Below, piece by piece: positions 46,524-54,618 of a stretch of 64,000 nucleotides of DNA; the first letter of the stretch is position 1; each line of letters begins with the position of its first letter. A model generated the notes under the pieces. That model was not told where the DNA came from and did not search any database. It saw only the letters and a list, made by a program, of their open reading frames with translations. Origin of the DNA: Shewanella psychropiezotolerans (GTDB lineage: Bacteria; Pseudomonadota; Gammaproteobacteria; Enterobacterales; Shewanellaceae); NCBI RefSeq assembly GCF_007197555.1, contig NZ_CP041614.1:1728001-1792000 (forward strand), in the 5' to 3' direction. The translations under genes and the position numbers were made by a program.

Positions 46524-48050
46524 ATGTTAAGTAGAAGAACGTTTATCGGCTCCTCACTCGCTCTTATGGCGAGCTCTGTTACAGCGTCGGTTTGGGGAGC
46601 CTCGGCAGATTCAGTGCTTTCTTTAGCTCATGATAATCATCTGACAAAACAGAAGTGGGCCATGGCGTTCGAGGGTGCGATGAGTGACTTTGCCCCTCTG
46701 CAGATGGAAACCAGTGGTTTTTGGCCAAGTGACTTAACCGGTTTTCTCTACCGCAATGGACCGTCGAAGATGAACCGGGCAGGCATGCGTTACCAGCACT
46801 GGTTCGATGGTGATGGCATGGTGCAGCAGTTTGACATAGCTCATGGAAAAGTGAGCCATAAAGGCAAGTTTATTCAGACCAAGAAGTTTAAGGCAGAAGA
46901 GAAGGCCGGCAAGTTCAGGTACCGGACTGCAGGGACTATCATTCCAGATGCGCTGCCCATTCGCAATAATGATGATATGAATGTGGCCAATACCAGTGTC
47001 ATTCCATGGCGCGGCGAACTGTTAGCACTCTGGGAGGCAGGCTCTCCTTATAGAATTGACCCAAATAGCCTAGATACGCTCGGGGTGAAAAGCTTTGGGG
47101 ACAAGTTCAAGCAGCTGCCTTTCTCGGCTCATCCTTTGCCCGATGGGCAAGGCGGCATGTGGAATTTCGGCAGCTGGTTTGTGGGAGGGGACAGCTCACT
47201 CTTGATGTATCAAGTCTCTAAAGAGGATGAGATCTCCCGCATCGAAGTAATAACCTTGCCTCAGGCAAGTTATATGCATGCGTTCGCACAGAGCCGAAAC
47301 AAGCTTATCTTCTACATTTCCTCTTGTGTCTATGAAGAGGGACAAACTTATATCGATGCCTTTAAATGGCGACCCGAGCTGGGAGCTAAGTTGCTCATTA
47401 TCGATAAGGCGGATTTCAAGTTACAGCAGTGGGTCGACCTTCCCGCCGGCTTCGCCTTTCATTTTGGCCAAGCGGTTGAACATGATAATCAGCTTGAGGT
47501 GCAAATTAGCCTCTACCCGGATGCGGGCATATTGCTCGATGGTATGACTCAACTGCTGACTGGCAAGGAGCGTGACGCTAGCACAAATGCTGAATTTGTG
47601 ACTATCTCGGTAGAGTTGGAATCCCATGAGCGCTTAGCCAAACAGTTAACTAATCAGCTAGTATTGGCTTCGAAAGTCGCTAAGTTGATCCGCAGTAATA
47701 TTGAGATGGAGTTTCCTCAGTTCGATACCCGCATAAGTGATTCTATGTCATCGGTATTTGGGGTCGGTGCACGTATAAATAATGCCACAGGTCTGAGCGA
47801 TACCCTTCATTGTGTAACAACGACGGGTAATCAATCTTATTACTTTGGCGACAACAAGATAATAGAGGAGCCGCTGTATATTCCAGCTAAAGAGGTTGGT
47901 GAGGGCTACATCTTGATGACCTGGCTCGATTATGAAAGTAAACAGAGCGGATTATCCTTGTTCGACTCGGCGGATATCGCCAAGGGTCCCATTGCTGAGG
48001 CTAAGATGGCGAGGATACTGCCATTGGGGTTTCACGGCTGTTTTGTTTAA
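46524..48050 (+). CDS. Tat-exported carotenoid oxygenase (RPE65/CCD family)
   Basis: A 508-residue non-haem iron dioxygenase that cleaves carotenoids, apocarotenoids or stilbenes. The N-terminus MLSRRTFIGSSLALMASSV is a twin-arginine signal, so it acts folded in the periplasm. Four histidines of the seven-bladed propeller's iron site are likely those in FSAHPLPD, SYMHAFAQ, AVEHDNQ and the C-terminal LGFHGCFV. YRNGPSKMNR and HWFDGDGMVQQF are family signatures. The periplasmic location is unusual for the family. Confidence 0.9.
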   Translation: MLSRRTFIGSSLALMASSVTASVWGASADSVLSLAHDNHLTKQKWAMAFEGAMSDFAPLQMETSGFWPSDLTGFLYRNGPSKMNRAGMRYQHWFDGDGMVQQFDIAHGKVSHKGKFIQTKKFKAEEKAGKFRYRTAGTIIPDALPIRNNDDMNVANTSVIPWRGELLALWEAGSPYRIDPNSLDTLGVKSFGDKFKQLPFSAHPLPDGQGGMWNFGSWFVGGDSSLLMYQVSKEDEISRIEVITLPQASYMHAFAQSRNKLIFYISSCVYEEGQTYIDAFKWRPELGAKLLIIDKADFKLQQWVDLPAGFAFHFGQAVEHDNQLEVQISLYPDAGILLDGMTQLLTGKERDASTNAEFVTISVELESHERLAKQLTNQLVLASKVAKLIRSNIEMEFPQFDTRISDSMSSVFGVGARINNATGLSDTLHCVTTTGNQSYYFGDNKIIEEPLYIPAKEVGEGYILMTWLDYESKQSGLSLFDSADIAKGPIAEAKMARILPLGFHGCFV

Positions 48051-48083
48051 CCTGAACCTTAGATGACTATCACTATCTTTTAG

Positions 48084-48308
48084 TTAATTGGCGATACCCG
48101 TGGCGGCTAAGTTAGATGCCGACCAAAGCGTGACACGTGAAGAACTGCTTAGGCCATTGATCATGCGGTCAACCTGATCTTGGGTAAAGTTGGCATATTG
48201 ATCAGAATAAGCCATGAAGTTTTGCCAGTTGATGGCCTGTCCCATGCAGTTGAGTATGCCGCCATCGCCCGGGTTCATCTGATTGAAATAAATCCCAACT
48301 ATGCTCCA
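48084..48308 (-). pseudogene. C-terminal remnant, possibly of an M43-type metalloprotease gene
   Basis: A 64-codon frame reading INWQNFMAYSDQYANFTQDQVDRMINGL resembles the end of pappalysin-type (M43) proteases, where N-M-Y-S-D..FT.DQV.RM follows the zinc site. The zinc motif and the rest of the protein are missing; the frame is open to about 48308 without a credible start. Confidence 0.4.
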
Positions 48309-48400
48309 GCATGGCAGTGCTCAATTTGCTAAAAGCTAACTTCATTGCTAAACCTAGTGAGTATATTGCTCAGGGAGCTATATCCAGACAAGGAGGTTTT

Positions 48401-48577
48401 ATGCTTATTCTTACCAGAAAGCCTAATTCATCGATCACGATCACCAATGTCTATGATGAAAACGGCCAGAAACTCCAAGATATTGAGATCAATATCTATT
48501 CAGATAACCGCATTGGCATCGTTGCCGACGGATCGGTTGATATCTATCGCAGTGAGATCTTGGAGTTAGGGGATTGA
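48401..48577 (+). CDS. Divergent CsrA paralogue
   Basis: A 58-residue protein with the CsrA/RsmA plan: MLILTRK at the N-terminus, a beta-rich core (SDNRIGIVADGSVDIYR) and a helix with the conserved Arg (YRSEILELG; the position equals Arg44 of E. coli CsrA). Leu4 and Arg6 are kept, Arg7 is Lys, and the beta1-beta2 region differs strongly (PNSSITITNVYDENGQKLQD). A very strong ribosome binding site AAGGAGG lies 4 bases before the ATG, so upstream in-frame starts are wrong. AGGGA (48372) and AAGGA (48390) match the CsrA target ANGGA, hinting at autoregulation. Confidence 0.85.
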   Translation: MLILTRKPNSSITITNVYDENGQKLQDIEINIYSDNRIGIVADGSVDIYRSEILELGD

Positions 48578-48751
48578 ACTAGACCTTAAGTTTTCTTCCT
48601 CGTTTTGGATAAACTAGACCCGTTTCGTTAGATTAGTTCCGTTGAATTAACTTTGCGGAATAAATCTCGCTAAATCAGTTATTTTGAATCGGCTTGTTTA
48701 TGATGGTTAAACTCCCGTCTAACATTGGGCTGTCAATGTCTTTCCCCATAA

Positions 48752-49186
<435 letters not shown>

Positions 49187-49214
49187 GCCTTTTTCTTGTA
49201 TGATTAATCCTTAT

Positions 49215-49242
49215 AAAACGCAGCGATTGGCTGCGTTTTTTT
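49215..49242 (+). terminator. Rho-independent terminator
   Basis: A perfect 10-bp stem (AAAACGCAGC with GCTGCGTTTT), loop GATTG, then further T residues. Confidence 0.9.
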
Positions 49243-49429
49243 GTCTTTCATATTTAGATATACCACTAGATTAAGAGTGTTTCACAATACAGAGCACATT
49301 AGGCTATTTCAGCAAGTTGTAGAGAGCGGCAGTCCAGTCAAAGCTGAGGTTCGGTCATCTGTTTAGAAACCACTGTGTGTGCTATAGTGCCGCCCATTAT
49401 TGTGTAGATGTTTGATTGAAGAGATCGAG

Positions 49430-50008
49430 ATGACTAGAGAACTATTAAAGCGCTGCGATAGCAAGTGTGAACTGTGTGGTAGCGAGTCAAAGTTAGCGTC
49501 CTATGAGCTTCCAGACTCAAAAGGATATGGTGATGCGCGTATCATGATCTGTGACACTTGTACTGGTCAAATTCAAGATCGCAGCACCATAGACATGAAT
49601 CACTGGCGTTGTCTCAATGACAGCATGTGGAGCCAAGTTCCTGCCGTTCAGGTGATGGCTTACCGTATGCTTAAGCAAATTAGCGAAGAAGCATGGGCAC
49701 GTGATCTACTGGATATGCTCTATCTCGATGATGACATGCAGGCATGGGGCGACGCTGGCATCGAAGAGGTTGATGAAGATTTTATCCCTCATAGAGACAG
49801 TAATGGCGCTATTCTCGAAGCTGGTGATAACGTGGTGATCATTAAAGATCTTAACGTGAAAGGCACCACCTTTACCGCTAAGCGCGGTACTACGGTTCGT
49901 GGTATCTCACTGACAAACAATCCTGAGCACATCGAAGGGCGCGTTAGCGGTACTCGTATCGTTATTTTAACTTGCTTCGTTAAGAAAGTGCCACCAAGCG
50001 AAGAGTAA
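49430..50008 (+). CDS. PhnA (YjdM) family zinc-ribbon protein
   Basis: A 192-residue protein with an N-terminal zinc ribbon (CDSKCELCGS and MICDTC, about 9-45) and the C-terminal PhnA domain (DSNGAILEAGDNVVIIKDLNVKG and the RGTTVRGISL strand). Despite the name, a role in phosphonate use is not established. I choose ATG 49430 over the in-frame GTG/TTG at 49400 because GAGATCGAG fits closely before it. Confidence 0.9.
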   Translation: MTRELLKRCDSKCELCGSESKLASYELPDSKGYGDARIMICDTCTGQIQDRSTIDMNHWRCLNDSMWSQVPAVQVMAYRMLKQISEEAWARDLLDMLYLDDDMQAWGDAGIEEVDEDFIPHRDSNGAILEAGDNVVIIKDLNVKGTTFTAKRGTTVRGISLTNNPEHIEGRVSGTRIVILTCFVKKVPPSEE

Positions 50009-50038
50009 CCTTTCTTCCTTAGCGTATATTTTGATATT

Positions 50039-50075
50039 AAGCCGCCGTTATTGCGAGATAATGGCGGCTTTTTTA
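50039..50075 (+). terminator. Rho-independent terminator
   Basis: Stem AAGCCGCC(G)TTA with TAA(T)GGCGGCTT, followed by TTTTTT. Confidence 0.9.
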
Positions 50076-50159
50076 TGGGCCTAAAATACGTTCTCAGCCC
50101 TGACTGTGTTATAAAATAAGCAGTTGAATATTTGGCTTATTTTGATATTGGTATTACAT

Positions 50160-52376
50160 ATGCGCATTGCTTTACTTGGACTCTTGCTACTGTCTACATT
50201 CGTATGTCCGTTCGTGATGGCTGAGGATGGCTCGCCAAGCCTAGTGGGTAGTGCTAGTTGTCAGACTTGTCATCGCGAGCAATATCGAGAGTGGCAGACC
50301 AGTCATCACTTTTCCGCTATGTCTGTTGCCACACAAATCAGTGTGTTAGGTGATTTTGACAACAGCCAATTTACCTATAATGGCGTGACCTCACGCTTTT
50401 ACCGTCGTGATGGTAAGTTTTATGTCACTACTGACAATGCCGAGGGTAAGTTACAAGAGTTTCATATCGGCTATACCTTCGGTGTTTATCCTTTACAGCA
50501 ATATCTGATCGATTTCCCGAACGGGGCTAAGCAAGTGTTGAGCATAATCTGGGACACGCGTAGCAAGGAGGAGGGCGGCCAGCGTTGGTATCATCTGTAC
50601 CCGGAGCAGCTTCACGGTATGGATGAGACTAAGATGCAGGGCGCAGCCATAGATCATACTGATCCTTTGCACTGGACTGGCAGCATGTTCAACTGGAACA
50701 GTCGCTGCGCTAGCTGTCACTCTACCGGGCTAGAGGTTAATTATGAACCTGAAAATAACAGCTTCAATACACAATGGTTTGAGATTAATGTCGGCTGTGA
50801 AGCCTGTCATGGCGCTGGAGAGCAACACCTGCAATGGGCGGCGAACTCCCAGGAGAAACCAAAGACAGGGCCGAATAAAGGCTTTCCACAGTCGATTAAT
50901 AATCACGCTAAATGGGGGCATATACCAGATGCTAAATCGGCTAACAGTGATACGTATCAGACCTTTTCCAGTAGTGGCCCTGTCGCTCAAAGGCAGAAAG
51001 AGACCTGCGCCGCTTGTCACTCGAGACGCACACCGCTGCAAGCGTCTACCCCCGGCCATGATTATAATGATGACCACTTGCTCTCTCTATTAGAAAGCCC
51101 ACTTTATTACGCCGATGGCCAGATGCGCGAAGAGGTCTTCGTCTGGGGCTCTTTTTTGCAGAGTAAGATGCAAGCCGCTGGGGTGACCTGTAGCAATTGT
51201 CATAATCCCCATAGTCTAAGCCTGAACATTCAAGGTAATGCACTCTGCACTCAGTGCCATAATCCCAGTGTATTCGATCAAGTTGAGCACCATCACCATG
51301 AAGGTGAGGGGGCGAAATGTGTCAATTGTCATATGCCGACTACTACCTATATGGGCGTCGATGGCAGGCAAGATCACAGTTTTAGGCTCCCCCGTCCTGC
51401 ATTGGCTGAGCGGATCGGCGCGCCTAATGCCTGCAATCAATGCCACGATGACAAGTCTAATTCGTGGGCTCAACAAACCATTGATAACTGGAATGAGGCC
51501 AGAGGTAAGCAGCCGAGTGTACATGATTTTGCCGAGGCATTTTTCGATGCAGACAGTGGAGACATCAATGCCTCTACTGAGCTGTTAAAAATAGCCTTAG
51601 ATTCAGGGCAAACAGGGATAGTGAGGGGAAGCGCGATACTGCGCCATGGTCAGTTTCATAACTCCCAAAGCTTGCAAGCTACCCAATCTCTGTTACTGGA
51701 CTCAGATCCCTTGGTGCGTTTAGGAGCGGTGCGCTCTATGGACGCCCTGCCTATCGGTCTTAAAGCTCGGTTGTTATTAAATCATCTCGAACAAAGCAGT
51801 AAGTCGGTGCGGGTAGAGATAGCCCGTCAACTGGCGAGTCTGCCACTAGAGCAACTGCCTAAGGCCAAGGCTAAAGTCCTGTTAGCCATGTTTGATGAGT
51901 TTATCGAGTCGGCGAAATTTAATGCCAGTGCTCCTGAGAGTCAGGTATTACTCGGCTTGTTCTATTTTGAGCGACAAGATTATGTGCTTGCCGAGCAGGC
52001 ATATCGACAAGCACTTAAGATATCGCCCAGGCTAGAGAGCGCCAGGCTTAATCTTGCCGATCTGTATCGTCTGCTTGGCCAGGAGCAACAGAGCTTGGCC
52101 ATGTTAAAGCAGACATTAACATGGCTACCCGACTCGGCGGCAGCCAACTACGCTATGGGGCTCTGGTATGTGCGTGATGGGAATTATGCCGCGGCGCTGA
52201 ATGGGTTATTAACAGCCAGTGAACTGGACCCCACTAATGGGCGCTATGCCAGTACCTACGCGTTAGGTTTAGATAAACTCAATAAGCGGCAAGATGCTAA
52301 GGCATATCTGAGCGACTGGATAAGCAAGCATGGCGCCCAGCCTCAGGTACAAGCTGTGCTTGATGCTTGGAGATGA
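50160..52376 (+). CDS. Octaheme cytochrome c with C-terminal TPR repeats
   Basis: A 738-residue periplasmic protein. The signal peptide is MRIALLGLLLLSTFVCPFVMA. Eight CXXCH haem motifs are visible in order: CQTCH, CASCH, CEACH, CAACH, CSNCH, CTQCH, CVNCH and CNQCH, all within about the first 440 residues. A HEAT-like region follows, then tetratricopeptide repeats (VLLGLFYFERQDYVLAEQAY, ARLNLADLYRLLGQ). It resembles cytochrome c-554-type multihaem proteins; it may receive electrons or act as a reductase, with the TPR part binding a partner. I choose ATG 50160 because the TTG at 50124 would put a second hydrophobic stretch in front. Confidence 0.9.
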   Translation: MRIALLGLLLLSTFVCPFVMAEDGSPSLVGSASCQTCHREQYREWQTSHHFSAMSVATQISVLGDFDNSQFTYNGVTSRFYRRDGKFYVTTDNAEGKLQEFHIGYTFGVYPLQQYLIDFPNGAKQVLSIIWDTRSKEEGGQRWYHLYPEQLHGMDETKMQGAAIDHTDPLHWTGSMFNWNSRCASCHSTGLEVNYEPENNSFNTQWFEINVGCEACHGAGEQHLQWAANSQEKPKTGPNKGFPQSINNHAKWGHIPDAKSANSDTYQTFSSSGPVAQRQKETCAACHSRRTPLQASTPGHDYNDDHLLSLLESPLYYADGQMREEVFVWGSFLQSKMQAAGVTCSNCHNPHSLSLNIQGNALCTQCHNPSVFDQVEHHHHEGEGAKCVNCHMPTTTYMGVDGRQDHSFRLPRPALAERIGAPNACNQCHDDKSNSWAQQTIDNWNEARGKQPSVHDFAEAFFDADSGDINASTELLKIALDSGQTGIVRGSAILRHGQFHNSQSLQATQSLLLDSDPLVRLGAVRSMDALPIGLKARLLLNHLEQSSKSVRVEIARQLASLPLEQLPKAKAKVLLAMFDEFIESAKFNASAPESQVLLGLFYFERQDYVLAEQAYRQALKISPRLESARLNLADLYRLLGQEQQSLAMLKQTLTWLPDSAAANYAMGLWYVRDGNYAAALNGLLTASELDPTNGRYASTYALGLDKLNKRQDAKAYLSDWISKHGAQPQVQAVLDAWR

Positions 52377-52405
52377 ATAAAGGGCTCATATTGAGCCCTT
52401 TATTT
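52376..52405 (+). terminator. Rho-independent terminator overlapping the cytochrome stop codon
   Basis: A perfect 13-bp stem AATAAAGGGCTCA with TGAGCCCTTTATT, loop TAT. The stem begins at the last base of the TGA stop codon, leaving almost no 3' untranslated spacer. Confidence 0.85.
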
Positions 52406-52490
52406 ACAATAAAAGGTGACAAAAATAGACGACAAACTCAGGCAATCAATACGACCAAGTTAGCGAATAGGCGTCACTGAAAACTAAGCA

Positions 52491-53585
52491 TTAGGCCCAG
52501 AAGCTGACCGTTCTCTCTATGACCCAGAAAGCTGACAGGCCGCCGATGCTATAGGCCATCAAGGTCAAGGCTTGGGAGCGAGAGTGAGCGCTAACCCATC
52601 CCTTGTTTACCCACACAAGGCATATCCTGCCGGCAATCAGTACCGCTGCTACGAAGGCCAATTGTCCCAATTCGACCCCGACATTGAAAAACAGCAGGGC
52701 GAGGGGGATGGCATTTTGCGGCAGGCCTATTTCTGCCAATGCGCCGGCGAAGCCAAAACCATGTAGCAAGCCGAAGATAAATGCCACCATCCAGGGAGCA
52801 CGCTCGGCTATGCCTATTTTTCCCTTCAGACCATGAATGATCTCCACGGCTAAAAACAAGATACTCAATGCAATAACGGCTTCGACCGGCGGTAAGGCGA
52901 TGCTGGCTATGCCTAATGAGGCTAATGCTAAAGTGATGCTGTGGGCCAAGGTGAAGGCGGTGATCGCGCCTATCAGCCTGCGCCTGTCTTTGATGATAAG
53001 CAACAGGGCGAATACGAACAACAAGTGATCGAAGCCAAGCAGAATATGCTCGATGCCGAGTAAGGTATAGACCTTGATGACCTCAGTATCTGATGATTCC
53101 AGGGCAGATTCTATGACGAAGCTGGTTTTAGTCGGAGTCAGTCTGGCCATCTGGGTCGAGCCATTTAAGTGTTGTACCCGGATTAGGATATCTGTGGTGG
53201 TGTTGGCCAGTTCGGCAACCGAGACGGTTTGACCCGCGAGGCCACCACTGCATTGTATCGACCAGTGTCTGATGTCGGCCGACGGCGTTTGAACCCTGTG
53301 TATGGGCGCTAGCTTAGTACAATTATTAGGAAATTCAGGGCTTAGCTTAAGCACTTGCGTCTCTTTTCTGGGCAGCTTCCAGGTGATCTTGAAGGAGGTA
53401 TTATCCAGCTCGGTCAACTCCAGGTAGGCAGGCCTTATCTCGTCGGCGCGAACTAATGAGTGTTGCATGAGCAGAGGAAATACTAAAAGCAGAGTCATCA
53501 AGCACGGCTTGGTCCAGTGACTTAATCTATTTAATCGACTCGCTCTAAGCAATAGGATCAATAAGTTAATATTCTTCATACTCAT
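52491..53585 (-). CDS. HupE/UreJ-like membrane protein
   Basis: A 364-residue protein with a signal-like N-terminus, a periplasmic domain of about 170 residues, and a C-terminal bundle of about seven helices. The HupE/UreJ signature is GIEHILLGFDHLLFVFAL (about 180-197), followed by FTLAHSITLALAS and GLLHGFGFAGAL, whose histidines suit Ni or another metal. Family members carry nickel or are of unknown substrate. It starts 2 bases after the stop of the PPIase gene, so they are translationally coupled. Confidence 0.85.
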   Translation of the reverse strand: MSMKNINLLILLLRASRLNRLSHWTKPCLMTLLLVFPLLMQHSLVRADEIRPAYLELTELDNTSFKITWKLPRKETQVLKLSPEFPNNCTKLAPIHRVQTPSADIRHWSIQCSGGLAGQTVSVAELANTTTDILIRVQHLNGSTQMARLTPTKTSFVIESALESSDTEVIKVYTLLGIEHILLGFDHLLFVFALLLIIKDRRRLIGAITAFTLAHSITLALASLGIASIALPPVEAVIALSILFLAVEIIHGLKGKIGIAERAPWMVAFIFGLLHGFGFAGALAEIGLPQNAIPLALLFFNVGVELGQLAFVAAVLIAGRICLVWVNKGWVSAHSRSQALTLMAYSIGGLSAFWVIERTVSFWA

Positions 53586-53587
53586 TC

Positions 53588-54502
53588 CTATTGCACCGTC
53601 TCTGGTGATCCATCTAAACCTTGAGACTCGCTGGTGAGACTTGCCTCAAGTATTTGAGACGGTTTCATCATAATCACTATCTGGTAATTTTCTTTTAGCT
53701 TGGCATAGAGTGAGTCATTACTTCTTTCCTGCTGCTGGGCTAGCCAATAGGGTAAGACCTTGTCGTGAATGTCCGTTAGTGGGGGAAGCTTGGCATCGAT
53801 ACGGTCATCGATTCTGACTAAGTGTTGGCCATAGCCTGACTCTATGGGGCCCAGCCATTGGCCAACAGGCAAGGCGATAAGCTGCTCCTCGAAGCGACGA
53901 CCGAAGATTCTGGCTATTTGATAATCTGCAATCTGCTCATAGTGCTGCTTGCCATTGAAACTGTCGCCTAATCCTGAGTATGCTTTTGGCTCAGCTGACT
54001 GATTGAGGTGGGTGAGTAGCGTCTCTTGGTTTGATTGACTCGCACTGTTTACATTATCTGCACTGTAAAAAATGTGGGAGAAGCTCAGGCGAACTGGAGA
54101 TACAAACTTGTCCGGGTTCGCGGCGAGATAAGCGGCGAGCTCTTCATCCGATGGATCCGAGGGCACCAGAAGATCGTTGGCGATAAACTCCATCTTCTCG
54201 GCCAAACGCCTGCGTATGATAGGGTCTTCCTGGCCGAGACCTAAGGCCAGTGCCTCACGGTAATAGATCTCCTCGCGAATTTGTCGCTCAATGACCTTGA
54301 GTAACTCAGACTCGGAAGGGGGGCGATGCCATTTTTGCTGCCATTGGTTGGCGGTGCGTTGTATATCCGCTTCTGAGATGATGATGCGGTTGGGCGCTAG
54401 CTCCTCATCATTAACTAAGGCGTAGAGGCCGAATAGTGCGGCGCCAATCAAGATGAAATGAGCGAAGGGGTCGCGAATAAATTGTCTAAATACGAGTGGC
54501 AT
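53588..54502 (-). CDS. Membrane-anchored parvulin-type peptidyl-prolyl isomerase
   Basis: A 304-residue protein with one N-terminal helix (HFILIGAALFGLYALV), a SurA-like helical part (LLKVIERQIREEIYYREALALGLGQEDPIIRRRL; only IREEIYYREAL is diagnostic), and a C-terminal PPIC domain ending GPIESGYGQHLVRI. It would act on periplasmic or outer-membrane clients. PPIase and HupE/UreJ genes next to DUF3604 suggest that it folds a secreted enzyme of this cluster. Confidence 0.85.
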   Translation of the reverse strand: MPLVFRQFIRDPFAHFILIGAALFGLYALVNDEELAPNRIIISEADIQRTANQWQQKWHRPPSESELLKVIERQIREEIYYREALALGLGQEDPIIRRRLAEKMEFIANDLLVPSDPSDEELAAYLAANPDKFVSPVRLSFSHIFYSADNVNSASQSNQETLLTHLNQSAEPKAYSGLGDSFNGKQHYEQIADYQIARIFGRRFEEQLIALPVGQWLGPIESGYGQHLVRIDDRIDAKLPPLTDIHDKVLPYWLAQQQERSNDSLYAKLKENYQIVIMMKPSQILEASLTSESQGLDGSPETVQ

Positions 54503-54553
54503 AGTACACCTTTAAAACCTAGTGTCGGGGCAAGATTTAACATGAAATGGTTT

Positions 54554-54596
54554 ATGGGCCTAGCGCCTAAGCTAATTTAACCAGCGTCAGGCCCAT
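54554..54596 (-). other. Intercistronic hairpin
   Basis: Arms ATGGGCCTAGCGC (54554-54566) and GCGTCAGGCCCAT (54584-54596) pair with two mismatches. No T run follows in the leftward direction, so an RNA-processing or partial-termination role between the DUF3604 gene and the PPIase gene is more likely than full termination. Confidence 0.45.
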
Positions 54597-54618
54597 ATTC
54601 AACTGCTAGAGGGTTAAC

